Shown piece after piece: positions 19,688-29,527 of a stretch of 64,000 nt of DNA; the first letter of the stretch is position 1; every line of letters starts with the position of its first letter. This DNA comes from Batkoa obscura. Its lineage: Eukaryota > Entomophthoromycota > Entomophthoromycetes > Entomophthorales > Batkoaceae. The stretch lies in the NCBI GenBank assembly GCA_030770535.1, contig JASVEC010000025.1, positions 496,001 to 560,000 on the forward strand. The letters run 5' to 3'. The position numbers were made by a program, and so were the translations under genes. Below the pieces are notes generated by a model, which had not been told where the DNA came from, did not search any database, and saw nothing but the letters and a program-made list of their open reading frames with translations.

Positions 19688-22213
19688 ATGAATCAAGAAT
19701 ATATTGAACCTAGTAAACGAGAGAAGTACGGAAGTTCTGGTAAAAGTTATCCAGTGAGAACTAATTTCTTTCAAATCCGGCATAACAATTCTGGTACAAT
19801 TCACCATTATGACGTCAATATCACCCCAGAGGTCCCAGCAAGTGTAAATAAGGATGTATTTAAAGCATTCGAAATAAAAAATGCTAATAACGTTAAAGTA
19901 TTGGGAGGTATATGCGCAGTCTTTGATGGAGCCAAGAACATGTTTTCACCAAGGGCACTACCATTTGGAAAGCAGTTTGTTGACGAGGTTATTTTACCTG
20001 AGGAGGGTGGTAAAAAAAGCAAGGAACCAAGAAAATTTAAACTCAAGATGATGAAGGTTAATGAGGTACCAATCGATATTAATGAGATGCACCAGCGTAC
20101 GTCCAACGGTTTGACTGCAATAATGGCGTTTAACGTCTTGTTCAGACACCAGAATGAAACTAATTTCGTCCAGGTTAAAAATTCATTTTTTATTCGAGAG
20201 GATGTAAACGAGCTTTCTGGAGGCGTAGAGTTATGGCCAGGTTTCTTTCGCTCCTTCAGCTCAGTTGCTGATGGCTTTGCGTTAAACGTAGATACTACTA
20301 TTTGTAGCTTTTATCAAGCTGGTCCTGCAGTTGATATTGTTGCTAAGTTGATTGGGTTAAGAAATCCAAGCGATTTGAGAGACTCAAGAACAAGCAAGTA
20401 TTTTAGAAAAATTAAATCTTTCTTAAAAGGTTTAAAGGTTACCATGTCCATCAAAGGTGAGCAGCCCCATAATTACAAAATTCGTGGTGTATCAGACAAC
20501 TCTGCAGTTGACCAAAAGTTTGACTTGGTTGAGGATGGTGTCAATAAAGGCCGTATTAGTGTAGCAAAATACATTGAGGATAAATACAACATCAAGTTAC
20601 AGTACCCCAATCTACCCTGTGCTGAGATCAAAAAGGGGGTTTTATTACCATTGGAATTGCTCACAATCTTACCTGGGCAAAGATATGTTAAAAAGTTGGA
20701 TGAAAGACAAACAAGTGAGATGATTAAGATAACTTGTATTAAACCACATTTGAGATTCCAAAAAATTGTGAGTGGGATGAGACGTATGGCTTTTGAAAAA
20801 AATAAATACGTCAAACAGTTTGGGCTGGAAGTTGTTACAACTGCTAAAGAAATACCTGCAAGGCTATTATCTGCGCCAACCATAAAATATAATCCGTCCT
20901 CCAAGGATCATTCTATCCGTCCTGCTAACGGGTCTTGGAATATGTTAGGAAAAAGATTGTTCGAAGGAAAGCAAATATCTACCTGGGGAGTGGCTGTATA
21001 CGCTAGAGAAAATTGGCTACGACGTCCTCAAGTTGAAAAATTTGTGGATTTGTTTAGCAACGTATGCATAGATACTGGAATGAAAGTGACAAACAAGAGA
21101 CCTGTAATTAAATATTTAAATCCATTTTCTAGTAGACTTGAAGAGGAATTAGGTAGCTTTTATTCTACCATAAAGAACAATGGAAAAGCGGCCCCTCAAT
21201 TAATTCTGTGCATTTTACCAGATCGTGGTAGTGAGCTTTATGGGGCAATTAAGTCAGCTGCTGAGTTGAAAATTGGAATCATGACCCAATGTGTACAAGC
21301 TAAAAAAGTAGAACGTCCAGACAAGCAGTATTGTGCTAACGTATGTTTAAAAGTAAATGCAAAATTGGGAGGCATTAATGTTGCAATGCATGAAAATGAT
21401 TTGGGTGGGATGGATAAGATTCCAACTTTACTTATCGGTGCAGATGTAACTCATCCTGCTCCAGGGAATCCAGAAGCTGCTAGTATTGCTGCAGCAATAG
21501 GATCTATTGATTTCACCGGGACAAAATATGCGTCTTCTATTCGAGCACAACACTCTAGACAAGAGGTGATTTCTGATTTTTCTAATATGGTAGTCGATTT
21601 GCTGAAGATGTTTTATAAAAATACCAAAACCAAACCTCAAAAGATTATTTACTATCGTGACGGGGTATCAGATGGTCAATTTCAAACTGTTTTAGTTAAT
21701 GAAATGAAGGCGATTAAAGTAGCTTGTGCTTCTTTAGAGCCTAGTTATAAACCAAAAATAACTTTTGTTGTTGTCCAAAAGCGTCACCACGCCAGATTTA
21801 TACCTGTTAAAAGAGAGGATGAAGACCGAAGTGGTAACTGTAAGGCAGGTACTATAGTAGAAGCTGGTATTTGCCACCCATACTATTTTGACTTTTATCT
21901 TCAATCACACGCAGGATTACAAGGAACTTCACGTCCTTGTCACTATCATGTTTTACATGATGAAAATGCCTTTACTACTGATAGATTCCAACAGTTTACT
22001 TATAACCTTTGTTATCTCTTTAATAGAGCTACAAAATCAGTATCGTTAGTTCCACCAGTTTATTACGCTCATTTGGCAGCTACTCGCGCCCGATTCCATT
22101 ATAAAATTAGTGATGGAATATCAGATACCACATCCATGGTCTCTATAGGCTCAGAACAGCCCGAGTCAAAGAAATTAGTTGGGGATTTTGCTACTAAGAT
22201 GTATTACGTTTAA
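19688..22213 (+). CDS. AGO1: Argonaute (RNA silencing effector)
   Basis: An intronless 841-aa protein, normal for eukaryotic Argonautes, carrying N, linker, PAZ, MID and PIWI regions. The slicer tetrad DEDH is complete: Asp586 in GADVTHPAPG, Glu626 in SRQEVI, Asp658 in YYRDGVSDGQF, and His795 in YYAHLAATRARFH. MID/PIWI landmarks KRHHARFIP and GTIVEAGICHPYYFDFYLQS are present, and the tail ends in the usual hydrophobic MYYV. It should bind small RNAs and cleave paired targets, so the organism probably has working RNA interference. No other RNAi gene is in the window. A single-exon Argonaute beside multi-intron housekeeping genes is notable. Confidence 0.97.
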   Translation: MNQEYIEPSKREKYGSSGKSYPVRTNFFQIRHNNSGTIHHYDVNITPEVPASVNKDVFKAFEIKNANNVKVLGGICAVFDGAKNMFSPRALPFGKQFVDEVILPEEGGKKSKEPRKFKLKMMKVNEVPIDINEMHQRTSNGLTAIMAFNVLFRHQNETNFVQVKNSFFIREDVNELSGGVELWPGFFRSFSSVADGFALNVDTTICSFYQAGPAVDIVAKLIGLRNPSDLRDSRTSKYFRKIKSFLKGLKVTMSIKGEQPHNYKIRGVSDNSAVDQKFDLVEDGVNKGRISVAKYIEDKYNIKLQYPNLPCAEIKKGVLLPLELLTILPGQRYVKKLDERQTSEMIKITCIKPHLRFQKIVSGMRRMAFEKNKYVKQFGLEVVTTAKEIPARLLSAPTIKYNPSSKDHSIRPANGSWNMLGKRLFEGKQISTWGVAVYARENWLRRPQVEKFVDLFSNVCIDTGMKVTNKRPVIKYLNPFSSRLEEELGSFYSTIKNNGKAAPQLILCILPDRGSELYGAIKSAAELKIGIMTQCVQAKKVERPDKQYCANVCLKVNAKLGGINVAMHENDLGGMDKIPTLLIGADVTHPAPGNPEAASIAAAIGSIDFTGTKYASSIRAQHSRQEVISDFSNMVVDLLKMFYKNTKTKPQKIIYYRDGVSDGQFQTVLVNEMKAIKVACASLEPSYKPKITFVVVQKRHHARFIPVKREDEDRSGNCKAGTIVEAGICHPYYFDFYLQSHAGLQGTSRPCHYHVLHDENAFTTDRFQQFTYNLCYLFNRATKSVSLVPPVYYAHLAATRARFHYKISDGISDTTSMVSIGSEQPESKKLVGDFATKMYYV

Positions 22214-22497
22214 TTTTATCAAACTTTTATTATACCAGCTGCAGGTTATACCAAAATGGATTTTGATCCTTGAAATACTGCTTTTATTAAAGTATTGCTA
22301 GAAATATTATTTTATTTTTTGATTTTGTTTTATACTAGTATTTTATTAATATGAATAATTCTTAAAAGTGCTATAGATATTCAAGTTAAATCACAAAGTC
22401 AGAATAACTCTTATGCCTATAAAAAGATTTATTTTAAAATTATTTGCTTTATTTGAGTTTGATACTCTTGTTATATATTAGATTTATAATCTTTTTC

Positions 22498-23543
22498 TTA
22501 AAATGAAGGAATTCTTTTAAAATTATTAATAAACATATATCTAGAGAACAAGATATAAAGATGACGAAACCAAACCATTTGAGATTGATGTTGGTACATA
22601 GCATTACGAGAGATTAACACTTGATTTAAAGAAGATATAACTAAAATCTGATTGGGTACATTAACATCTGGTAGATTATATCTTATTGAAGAAAAAGTGT
22701 AATCTATTTTTGATAATGTAAATATAAGATCAAAGATTGAAATATATTTTCTTAATAATGGAACAGACTCTAATTGATAAGCAACTACTGACTTTTCTTT
22801 TTGATTTAATATAGTTGACGTTTTTAACATATGTCTATAGTTGGGTCATTATTATTTATAGTTAGATTGACAATTGAATAACTTACTCCACACCTACTCT
22901 TAATGCAATATGATTGATATGTCCAGAAACACCTTGTAAATCGAAAGTCAAAACCTAGAAATCAAATTAATCATGTAAAAAAACAAAATATTGTAATTAC
23001 CGTTCTTATCTTGTTCTTTATAACATAAGTTTCAAGGACATTACTGACTTCATGTGGTGGCCATAATTCCTTTGGTCCATCTCTAAAGTTACTATTTACT
23101 CCTTTAAATATATAAAAATAAAGATAAAAAACAAAATTACTCTTGGTTTAATACCTTGATATTATTCTTATTGATACCCAATTTATTACATGCCTCAATT
23201 AATTCCTTCTCCCTAACTTTACCCAAGTTATCATGATCACCTTATAAAACAATTAATAATACTTGAAAATTTAAACAAAATTACCATTAGATAAACATAT
23301 TAAGTGAAGATTAACCTTTTTGTTCTTAGCTAACTCCAAAATGGTAGGCGAAAAAAACATCACTTCGTCATCGGGGTGAGCAGTAGCCAACAATACATTA
23401 GTGAACTTCCAACCATCTTTTCCTTCTTGATTACCCGACAAAAATCGATGATGTGGTAAAGGTAATTGAAAATACAACACAACACCATATAGCATTAAAC
23501 TAGGTAATATTATACTCGCTACTACAAAAACATAAGCTAACAT
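22498..23543 (-). CDS. GPI12: N-acetylglucosaminyl-phosphatidylinositol de-N-acetylase (PIG-L/Gpi12)
   Basis: Second step of GPI-anchor synthesis in the ER. Five exons on the minus strand: 23543-23285, 23240-23141, 23091-23001, 22954-22887, 22834-22498; 284 aa. An N-terminal membrane helix lies at about 3-25, then the zinc/catalytic motif AHPDDEVMFF, then LCLSNGDHDNLGKVREKEL, then LTFDLQGVSGHINH with the HxxH zinc ligand. Near the end FRHLYILFSRYM matches the conserved PIG-L tail. Introns are 44-52 nt. The acceptor of exon 3 was chosen as AATAG to give LNQDNFRDGP and avoid an in-frame stop. All intron phases fit. Confidence 0.92.
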
Positions 23544-24257
23544 TTAAAGAGTTTTTTTAAAAACTGGGCTGGCTTGTTCTAAAAATTAATTGTTTCAATT
23601 GCTTTCATTTATGGGCTGAAATTAAATGAGTGTAATTGGCCCAGATTGATTTTTAAAGTTGCATTTTCAGTATAAAAAAAAGTTATAACTACTGAAATCA
23701 TTATTTTAGATTACTTCAATTTCATAAAATAGTATTAAAAAATCACTCTTGCAAGGCTGCGAATATTTCATTGAAAATATTAAAAAATTACTATCAGAGC
23801 TACGAATGCCCTATAAAACTAAATTTATAAGATACACTAGTTTAAAAATCCCATAAATTTATAATATAAAACTCATTTTTTGTTTTGGTTGTTTTTAAGA
23901 GCCTATAGAGCTTTTTGAATGCTTACATATTGAAAATAAACTATAGAAATTGAATTTAGATATGAGTGTAAACTTTATTCAATAAAACTATTTTTAGCCA
24001 TCATAAAATAGTAGTTTAACTTAATCCCAACAACAAAGACTTAGAAGGGACTAACATCCGCTTAGTTAAAAAATAGTGACAGAAAAGCCCTCGTCTCTTG
24101 GTCCTTGTCCCCGCTAACATAACTTTTCAGATGTTGTATTTTCTAACAAGCTTCTTGCAAATTGTTGTACTCTTATAATAATATTAGAGAAATACGCTAA
24201 CAGCTTTTTAGGGTTAAAAAGCTCGAAATTTGAGTTAATATGATGTTTGGGTCAAAA

Positions 24258-24360
24258 TATTGAGGGTGTTTTTTTTGGTTTCACCACTTTTTCCATTTTT
24301 AATGCTATTGAGTGGGAAAATTGTTAATAAAATTGTTAAACAAAAAAATACATCCCCATA
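24258..24360 (+). mobile_element. MITE-like element, copy 5
   Basis: Reference orientation. The left end is slightly changed (TATTGAGGGTG) and the right end CATCCCCATA intact. The central palindrome is eroded (AATGCTATTGAG). Confidence 0.85.
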
Positions 24361-25904
24361 TGATGCTGATTTAAACAATTTAATAAACAATTTAGTTTAT
24401 GATATTTGAGAAAACGTTATATTGTTTACCTATGATATAACAGCAGAAATAAACTTATGAATATCGCTATGTATCCGCCATAAATATTTTATTATGTTTA
24501 TTTTTTTAATGAAACTATATGATGACTTTACGTTAGTGTCATATAAGTTAATTCAAGTATTAAAGAAAATAAATTTTAATTTACAAATATTTGATAAGGT
24601 GTTAGTTATTATTTTTAAAGTTAGATATAAAATAGGAATAGATTTAATTTACTATCATTATTTTAAAGCTACTAAAAAATAATATATTTATTGAATATAC
24701 GCAAATAATAAATTAACAAAAACTTTGATATATAATATTGTGCTAAACTCGAAAATAAAATTATAAATGAGGACAAAAAAATTAATTTATGATATAAAAA
24801 ATTAATTAAATTTATAAAGTGCTATTTTAATAAATGATACATTAATAAATATAGATTAAATTCAATTATCTAATCATTTATTCTAAAACTTATTTTTACA
24901 CTTAAATAATTTTGAAGTAAAATATCTTTAATTATCGTATTTACGCTTATATAGCCGACATCATTAATGTAGTATCTAAAATTATTACATTCTCAAAGCT
25001 TTCATTTTAAATCGCTAAATTTAAAAAAAAAACTCTATCGTCTCGCATAAACAATTCTTTAGTTTGAAGATGACATTATCTCGCATGTGTACAAAATGAA
25101 GCAATTTAATTTGCTAATTTTTACCAAAGTTTTTCTTCTAAAATATCAAAATAGCAGAAGGTTCCATAGAAAAATAATAGTTTATGTATGGGTTTATTCT
25201 TTGAATACACCAAGCTCTACTCAAAGCGGTAATAAAAACCTTGTATGTTAAAGAGATGGACTCAAGTTTTTGCTTCTCAATAGCTGGTATCTTCCTTTAT
25301 ATTAATATTTTGCTTCATATTCCTTAATATTAATGAACAAACTAGAATCTTTTAATAATGATTTTATTGTCCGTGGTATTACTGTATATTAATTCAATAG
25401 TAAATATAAATCCCACCTCTATTTTTCAGGTTATAAACTCGCTTTCTTTCTAAAAAGGTGTACCAGATTAAAAATTAGAAGTGAAACTGGTTATGTTTTT
25501 AAAATTAGAATATTTAACTTGAATGATAGATATCATATTTGAATACAAGGTATTTTTAAGAATATCTAAGACAAAAATCAAATAAATCTCTGTCATAAAA
25601 TATATATAAGGGTAAAAGATAAAGGGTAGAGTTTATGAGCAAAAGGTATTTTATTTATTTCTATAATTTATGACTCCAAGTCGTAATTTAATTTACATTT
25701 ATACTTTTAATAAACCTATTTTGTAGCACTGCTAATTTATTATAAAAGATAATTTTCAGGTGTTTACAAATTTTAGTTCAGTATCTTTGAACCTTATCTT
25801 AATTTAATTATATTATCATTGGTGCTTGCTACCATAATTGGAGTTAATTTACTATTATCTTAATTCCACTTTAATGACCATGCTTCGTTTCGATATGAAA
25901 GGTG

Positions 25905-26030
25905 AAAGTGGAACAAGATCTTATTGGCTAAAGCCATATGAATTGCTATGACCAATAAGTTAACTAATTTTTATTTTAACATTCTTTAAAGGAAATGATT
26001 TAATTTGAAAAAAATGAAAAGTATAAAAGA
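25905..26030 (+). promoter_or_regulatory. Putative promoter of the alkaline phosphatase gene
   Basis: TTATTGGC and GACCAATAAG (CCAAT-type boxes on both strands) lie at about 25920-25960, followed by TATAAA at 26022, about 130 bp before the ATG. Motif-based call only. Confidence 0.4.
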
Positions 26031-26151
26031 GAGAAGGATAGACTTGAAGTTCTTTGGCTAGTTTCATCTATTTTTACAAAACTAATAGTAATAACTTTAA
26101 GACTCTACTAATTTGGATACCTCAAAGTTGCTTCATCCGTAATATTATATA

Positions 26152-28185
26152 ATGAAATTCACCTCTCCTATTTTAAAGACTTTGCTTTTGGGTCTTTTAG
26201 CTAATCCTGCTTTAGCTATCCAACGTATTAAATTCTCTACCTGTCCTGATGCCGCTTGTATTATGCCAGTAGATGGTGCTGAATTCCTTACTGGTGCTCA
26301 ATTCGATATCCGTGTTGAGATCCATGAAGAAAGTCAAAATAAAGCAAATGGTGACTTTGAGTTGACTGTTTCCAAACTTGGTCGCAATGGTGTCGAAGAA
26401 GAACCCATTTTAGTCAACAGCTTTTTCAAGCCTATCAACTCCAACCCAGATTTAGAAAGATGGAACTTCACTTACACTAAAGATTCTAAAGATTATTACC
26501 AATCATTAGATGGGGACCTTTCCGTAGAACGCCCAGTTCAAGTTGCCTCTAAAATCTGGCGTAACGTTCACTTTAAATCCTCTGGTAAATATATTGCCAC
26601 TATCAAATATAATAATGGCAAAACTCACAAAGTTGAATGGATCGTCCGCCCTGCTGCTTGCAAACGTATTGCTCGTAATGCCATTCTTTTCATTGCTGAT
26701 GGTACCACCATCAACATGATTACCGCTGCTCGTGTCATGGCCCGTAAACAACGTAATGGTAAATTCCCACATAAATTTGAAATGGATATGACCGATTATA
26801 TTGGACATGTACAAACTCATTCCCTCGATGCAATGATGACTGACTCTGCTAACTCTGCCTCAGCTTATCACACTGGTCACAAAACCGCCGTTAATGCTTT
26901 AGGTGTTTACCCTGATTCTTCTCCAAATCATTTTGATGATCCAAAACAAGAATTGTTAGCCGAGTTAGCTCGTCGTCGTTCTAAATCTCGTGGTGGTAAA
27001 ATGGCTATTGGTATCGTTACTACTGCTGAGGTTCAAGATGCTACCCCAGCCGCTGTATTTGCTCATACCCGTCGTCGTGACGACAAAGCCGAGATCGTTG
27101 ACCAACTTATCAACGGTGCTAAAAACGCTACTATCCCAGTCATTGCTGATGTCTACTTAGGTGGAGGTGGTGCTTACTTCCATAATAAGACTGGAGGAAA
27201 ATCTCTCAAAGGAAACGATTATTACAAAACTTTTGAAAAACTTGGCTACAGCGTTATTAATAACGGAGAACAACTTAGAAACTACAATGAAGATAAACCT
27301 CTTCTTGGTATTTTCCACAAAGGAAATATGGATGTCTTTGTAGATCGTTCTATGTTAAAAGACAACCTTAAAGGAAACAAAGCTTCCCCAGTTGGTGACA
27401 ACAAAGATGCTTTAGACCAACCTGGATTAGTAGATATGACCAAGAAAACTTTAGACATTCTCAAGAAACGTGGTAAAGATGCCGGTTTCTTTGCTATGAT
27501 TGAAGCTGCTTCCCCAGATAAGCAAATGCACTCTATGGATTTCCATCGTTCCCTTATTGAAGTTATTGAATTCGATAATGCTATTAAAGCCGCTGTTGAC
27601 TGGGCCCGTAAGAACGATCCATCCACTTTAATCGTTATTACTGCTGATCACGGACATGGTTTTGATGTTTACGGTACTGTTGATACTGAAATCTTCAACA
27701 ATGCTCCAGTTGACGAGCAAAATCTTTCTAAACGTAATGCTATTGGTGTATATGAATCCTCTGGATGGCCAGACTACAGCCCTGATGCTAATGGTTATCC
27801 AGCAGAGCTTAATGTACGTACCGTATTTGCTGCTGCAACCAATAATAAGCCAGATAACTTTGAAAACTTCCAAATGAACCGCACCAAATCTCGTAAACCA
27901 GCTGTTGATTCTCACTCAAAAGAACATAAATACCAAGTTTCAGTTGCTAACAAAGACTTTGGTAAAGGTGGTATGTTTGTAGGCGGCAACCTTCCAGTTG
28001 AAAATGACCAAGCTGTTCACTCTATGACTGATGTAGGTATTTTCGCCTCTGGTCCAGGAGCTCATTTATTTGGTAAAGTCATGGACTCTACTGAAGTTTT
28101 CTTTAACTTTGCTTATGCTCTTGGCCTTGGTGAAGTTGATCCAAAAGAATGCTCTAAATGCCCAAAGAAGAGAAAGCACTATTAA
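26152..28185 (+). CDS. Secreted alkaline phosphatase (PhoA superfamily)
   Basis: A 677-aa single-exon protein with a signal peptide (about 1-22, ending NPALA). After an N-terminal domain of about 140 residues typical of fungal secreted forms, the catalytic domain shows Asp183 in FIADGT, Asp231-Ser232 in MTDSANSAS (Ser is the phosphorylated nucleophile), the metal ligands in MIEAASPDKQMHSMD, Asp499-His500 in TADHGHG and His623 in VHSMTDVG. It hydrolyses phosphomonoesters outside the cell, so a role in phosphate scavenging is likely. There is no GPI-type hydrophobic tail; the end is Cys/Lys-rich (CSKCPKKRKHY). Codons end more often in C than in neighbouring genes, suggesting high expression. 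A TATA box and CCAAT-type motifs lie upstream. Confidence 0.95.
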   Translation: MKFTSPILKTLLLGLLANPALAIQRIKFSTCPDAACIMPVDGAEFLTGAQFDIRVEIHEESQNKANGDFELTVSKLGRNGVEEEPILVNSFFKPINSNPDLERWNFTYTKDSKDYYQSLDGDLSVERPVQVASKIWRNVHFKSSGKYIATIKYNNGKTHKVEWIVRPAACKRIARNAILFIADGTTINMITAARVMARKQRNGKFPHKFEMDMTDYIGHVQTHSLDAMMTDSANSASAYHTGHKTAVNALGVYPDSSPNHFDDPKQELLAELARRRSKSRGGKMAIGIVTTAEVQDATPAAVFAHTRRRDDKAEIVDQLINGAKNATIPVIADVYLGGGGAYFHNKTGGKSLKGNDYYKTFEKLGYSVINNGEQLRNYNEDKPLLGIFHKGNMDVFVDRSMLKDNLKGNKASPVGDNKDALDQPGLVDMTKKTLDILKKRGKDAGFFAMIEAASPDKQMHSMDFHRSLIEVIEFDNAIKAAVDWARKNDPSTLIVITADHGHGFDVYGTVDTEIFNNAPVDEQNLSKRNAIGVYESSGWPDYSPDANGYPAELNVRTVFAAATNNKPDNFENFQMNRTKSRKPAVDSHSKEHKYQVSVANKDFGKGGMFVGGNLPVENDQAVHSMTDVGIFASGPGAHLFGKVMDSTEVFFNFAYALGLGEVDPKECSKCPKKRKHY

Positions 28186-28319
28186 GCTTATAAAATTAAT
28201 TTGATATATTTAATAAACCATTAATAATTATTTAATATTCTGGGTATTGCTTCCATTATTTCAACTATTATATAGTAAAAAAATACAAAAATTATGTTTA
28301 ACGTTTTAGTTTGATTTAT

Positions 28320-28611
28320 TTAAACAAAGTTACATTTCTCGCATTCTTTCATATCATCGAATGGCCCACATAATGGATCTTCAGCATTAACTTTAACACA
28401 ACCATTGGTAGTAGCTATATACTGATAGGTATCAATCTTGCAGTTCCCAGGTCTAGCTGAAGATAAGCATAATAAAGCTCTATTTGAAAGTTAATATGGC
28501 CATAATTTAAATATTGTGTTTATACCTATCGTCTTCATTGATGGGATTTAAAGCTGCAACGGTGCTTAAACCAAGAAGCAAAGATATAAAATTATTTTTT
28601 TTGATATACAT
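28320..28611 (-). CDS. Small secreted cysteine-rich protein (81 aa)
   Basis: Two exons, 28611-28526 and 28479-28320, joined by a 46-nt GTATAA...AATAG intron; the second of two adjacent AG acceptors would give a stop. The N-terminus is a signal peptide (FISLLLGLSTVAA). The mature part of about 60 residues has six Cys, in the contexts ALLC, GNC, NGC, PLC, KEC and EKC, enough for three disulfides, and ends CNFV. No family recognised. Such proteins in fungi are often effectors or antimicrobial peptides, but nothing here proves that. It is convergent with the phosphatase gene, 134 bp away. Confidence 0.75.
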
Positions 28612-29527
28612 AATCTGACAGTTAATATAAAAATAAAGTTTTTTTCTAAAGCTTTATAGTCTTTTTAAAAAACATAAGGTAATTATTGGTTTTAAAATCT
28701 AAGTTGATCACTAAAGATATCCTAATTCTAAGTTGAAAATTGAAAATCAAACATATTAAATTACTTTTTTTATTCTGACAGTTTATTCACACCCTGATTT
28801 AATATTTGCAAAATAGCCCTTTCATCCCATGCTTGAAAATAGAGTAGTGTTTTTAAAATTATTAAAATTATGTTTGTATACATTTAAATTAAGTTAGTTG
28901 AAATAGCATACGGATATCTTTTTTTGTTTAAGAGTCTTGCTAACATCTTTTTTATTCAATAGTGCTTAAAAAATGGAAAAAGCGATTAAAGCAAAAAAGG
29001 CATCTCCATATAAAGACAAAAGATTAAATAATACGGTTTTTATGTAATATTTAGTTTTATGTATAGTATGAACTCAACTAATATATTAAACACCATTATT
29101 TTAGCAAGTACAGAATATTTTATTCTAGTTTAAAACTGATTTATTACATTTACTATTAATTTTCTCTAAATGATAATCTTAGCATTTGTGTATAATGTAT
29201 AAAATATATTAAAAATTGAAACTATTGTTGCTAAAAATTAAACGTTTAAATTGAAGTACTTTATTAAAATTTATTGTCTTTTAAATTGAGCTATTGAAAA
29301 TTAGAAATAAAAAGTATTTAAAGCTGATATATTTGTGTCTATTAAATGGTTGATTTGGTTTTTAATATTTAAACTTTATTACCTAATACAGATTAACATA
29401 TTTAAAACTATAAATAAAATTATTTGAATAATTAGTTATATGAGAAGATTATAACTGAACTTAATAAATCAAAGATATAAATCGTATCCCTATTTTTAGA
29501 CCCTAGATTAGTACCTTATAAGTGTGA
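28612..29527. other. Intergenic with one transposon copy
   Basis: AT-rich. Contains the element at 28909-29010; nothing else recognised. Confidence 0.65.
28909..29010 (-). mobile_element. MITE-like element, copy 6
   Basis: Inverted orientation, moderately diverged: the left end is TACGGATATC, the right end GCATCTCCATA, and the centre is AGTGCTTAAAAAATGGAAAA. Confidence 0.8.

Larger units (their letters stand above)
23544..26151. other. Large intergenic region (2.6 kb)
   Basis: Contains a transposon copy at 24258-24360 and otherwise unremarkable AT-rich DNA. A 62-codon frame at 24494 is not convincing. The last 300 bp look like a promoter for the phosphatase gene. Confidence 0.6.

Noticed and set aside
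24494-24682. 62-codon plus-strand frame rich in Ile, Tyr and Lys
   Set aside because: Composition is that of random AT-rich DNA.
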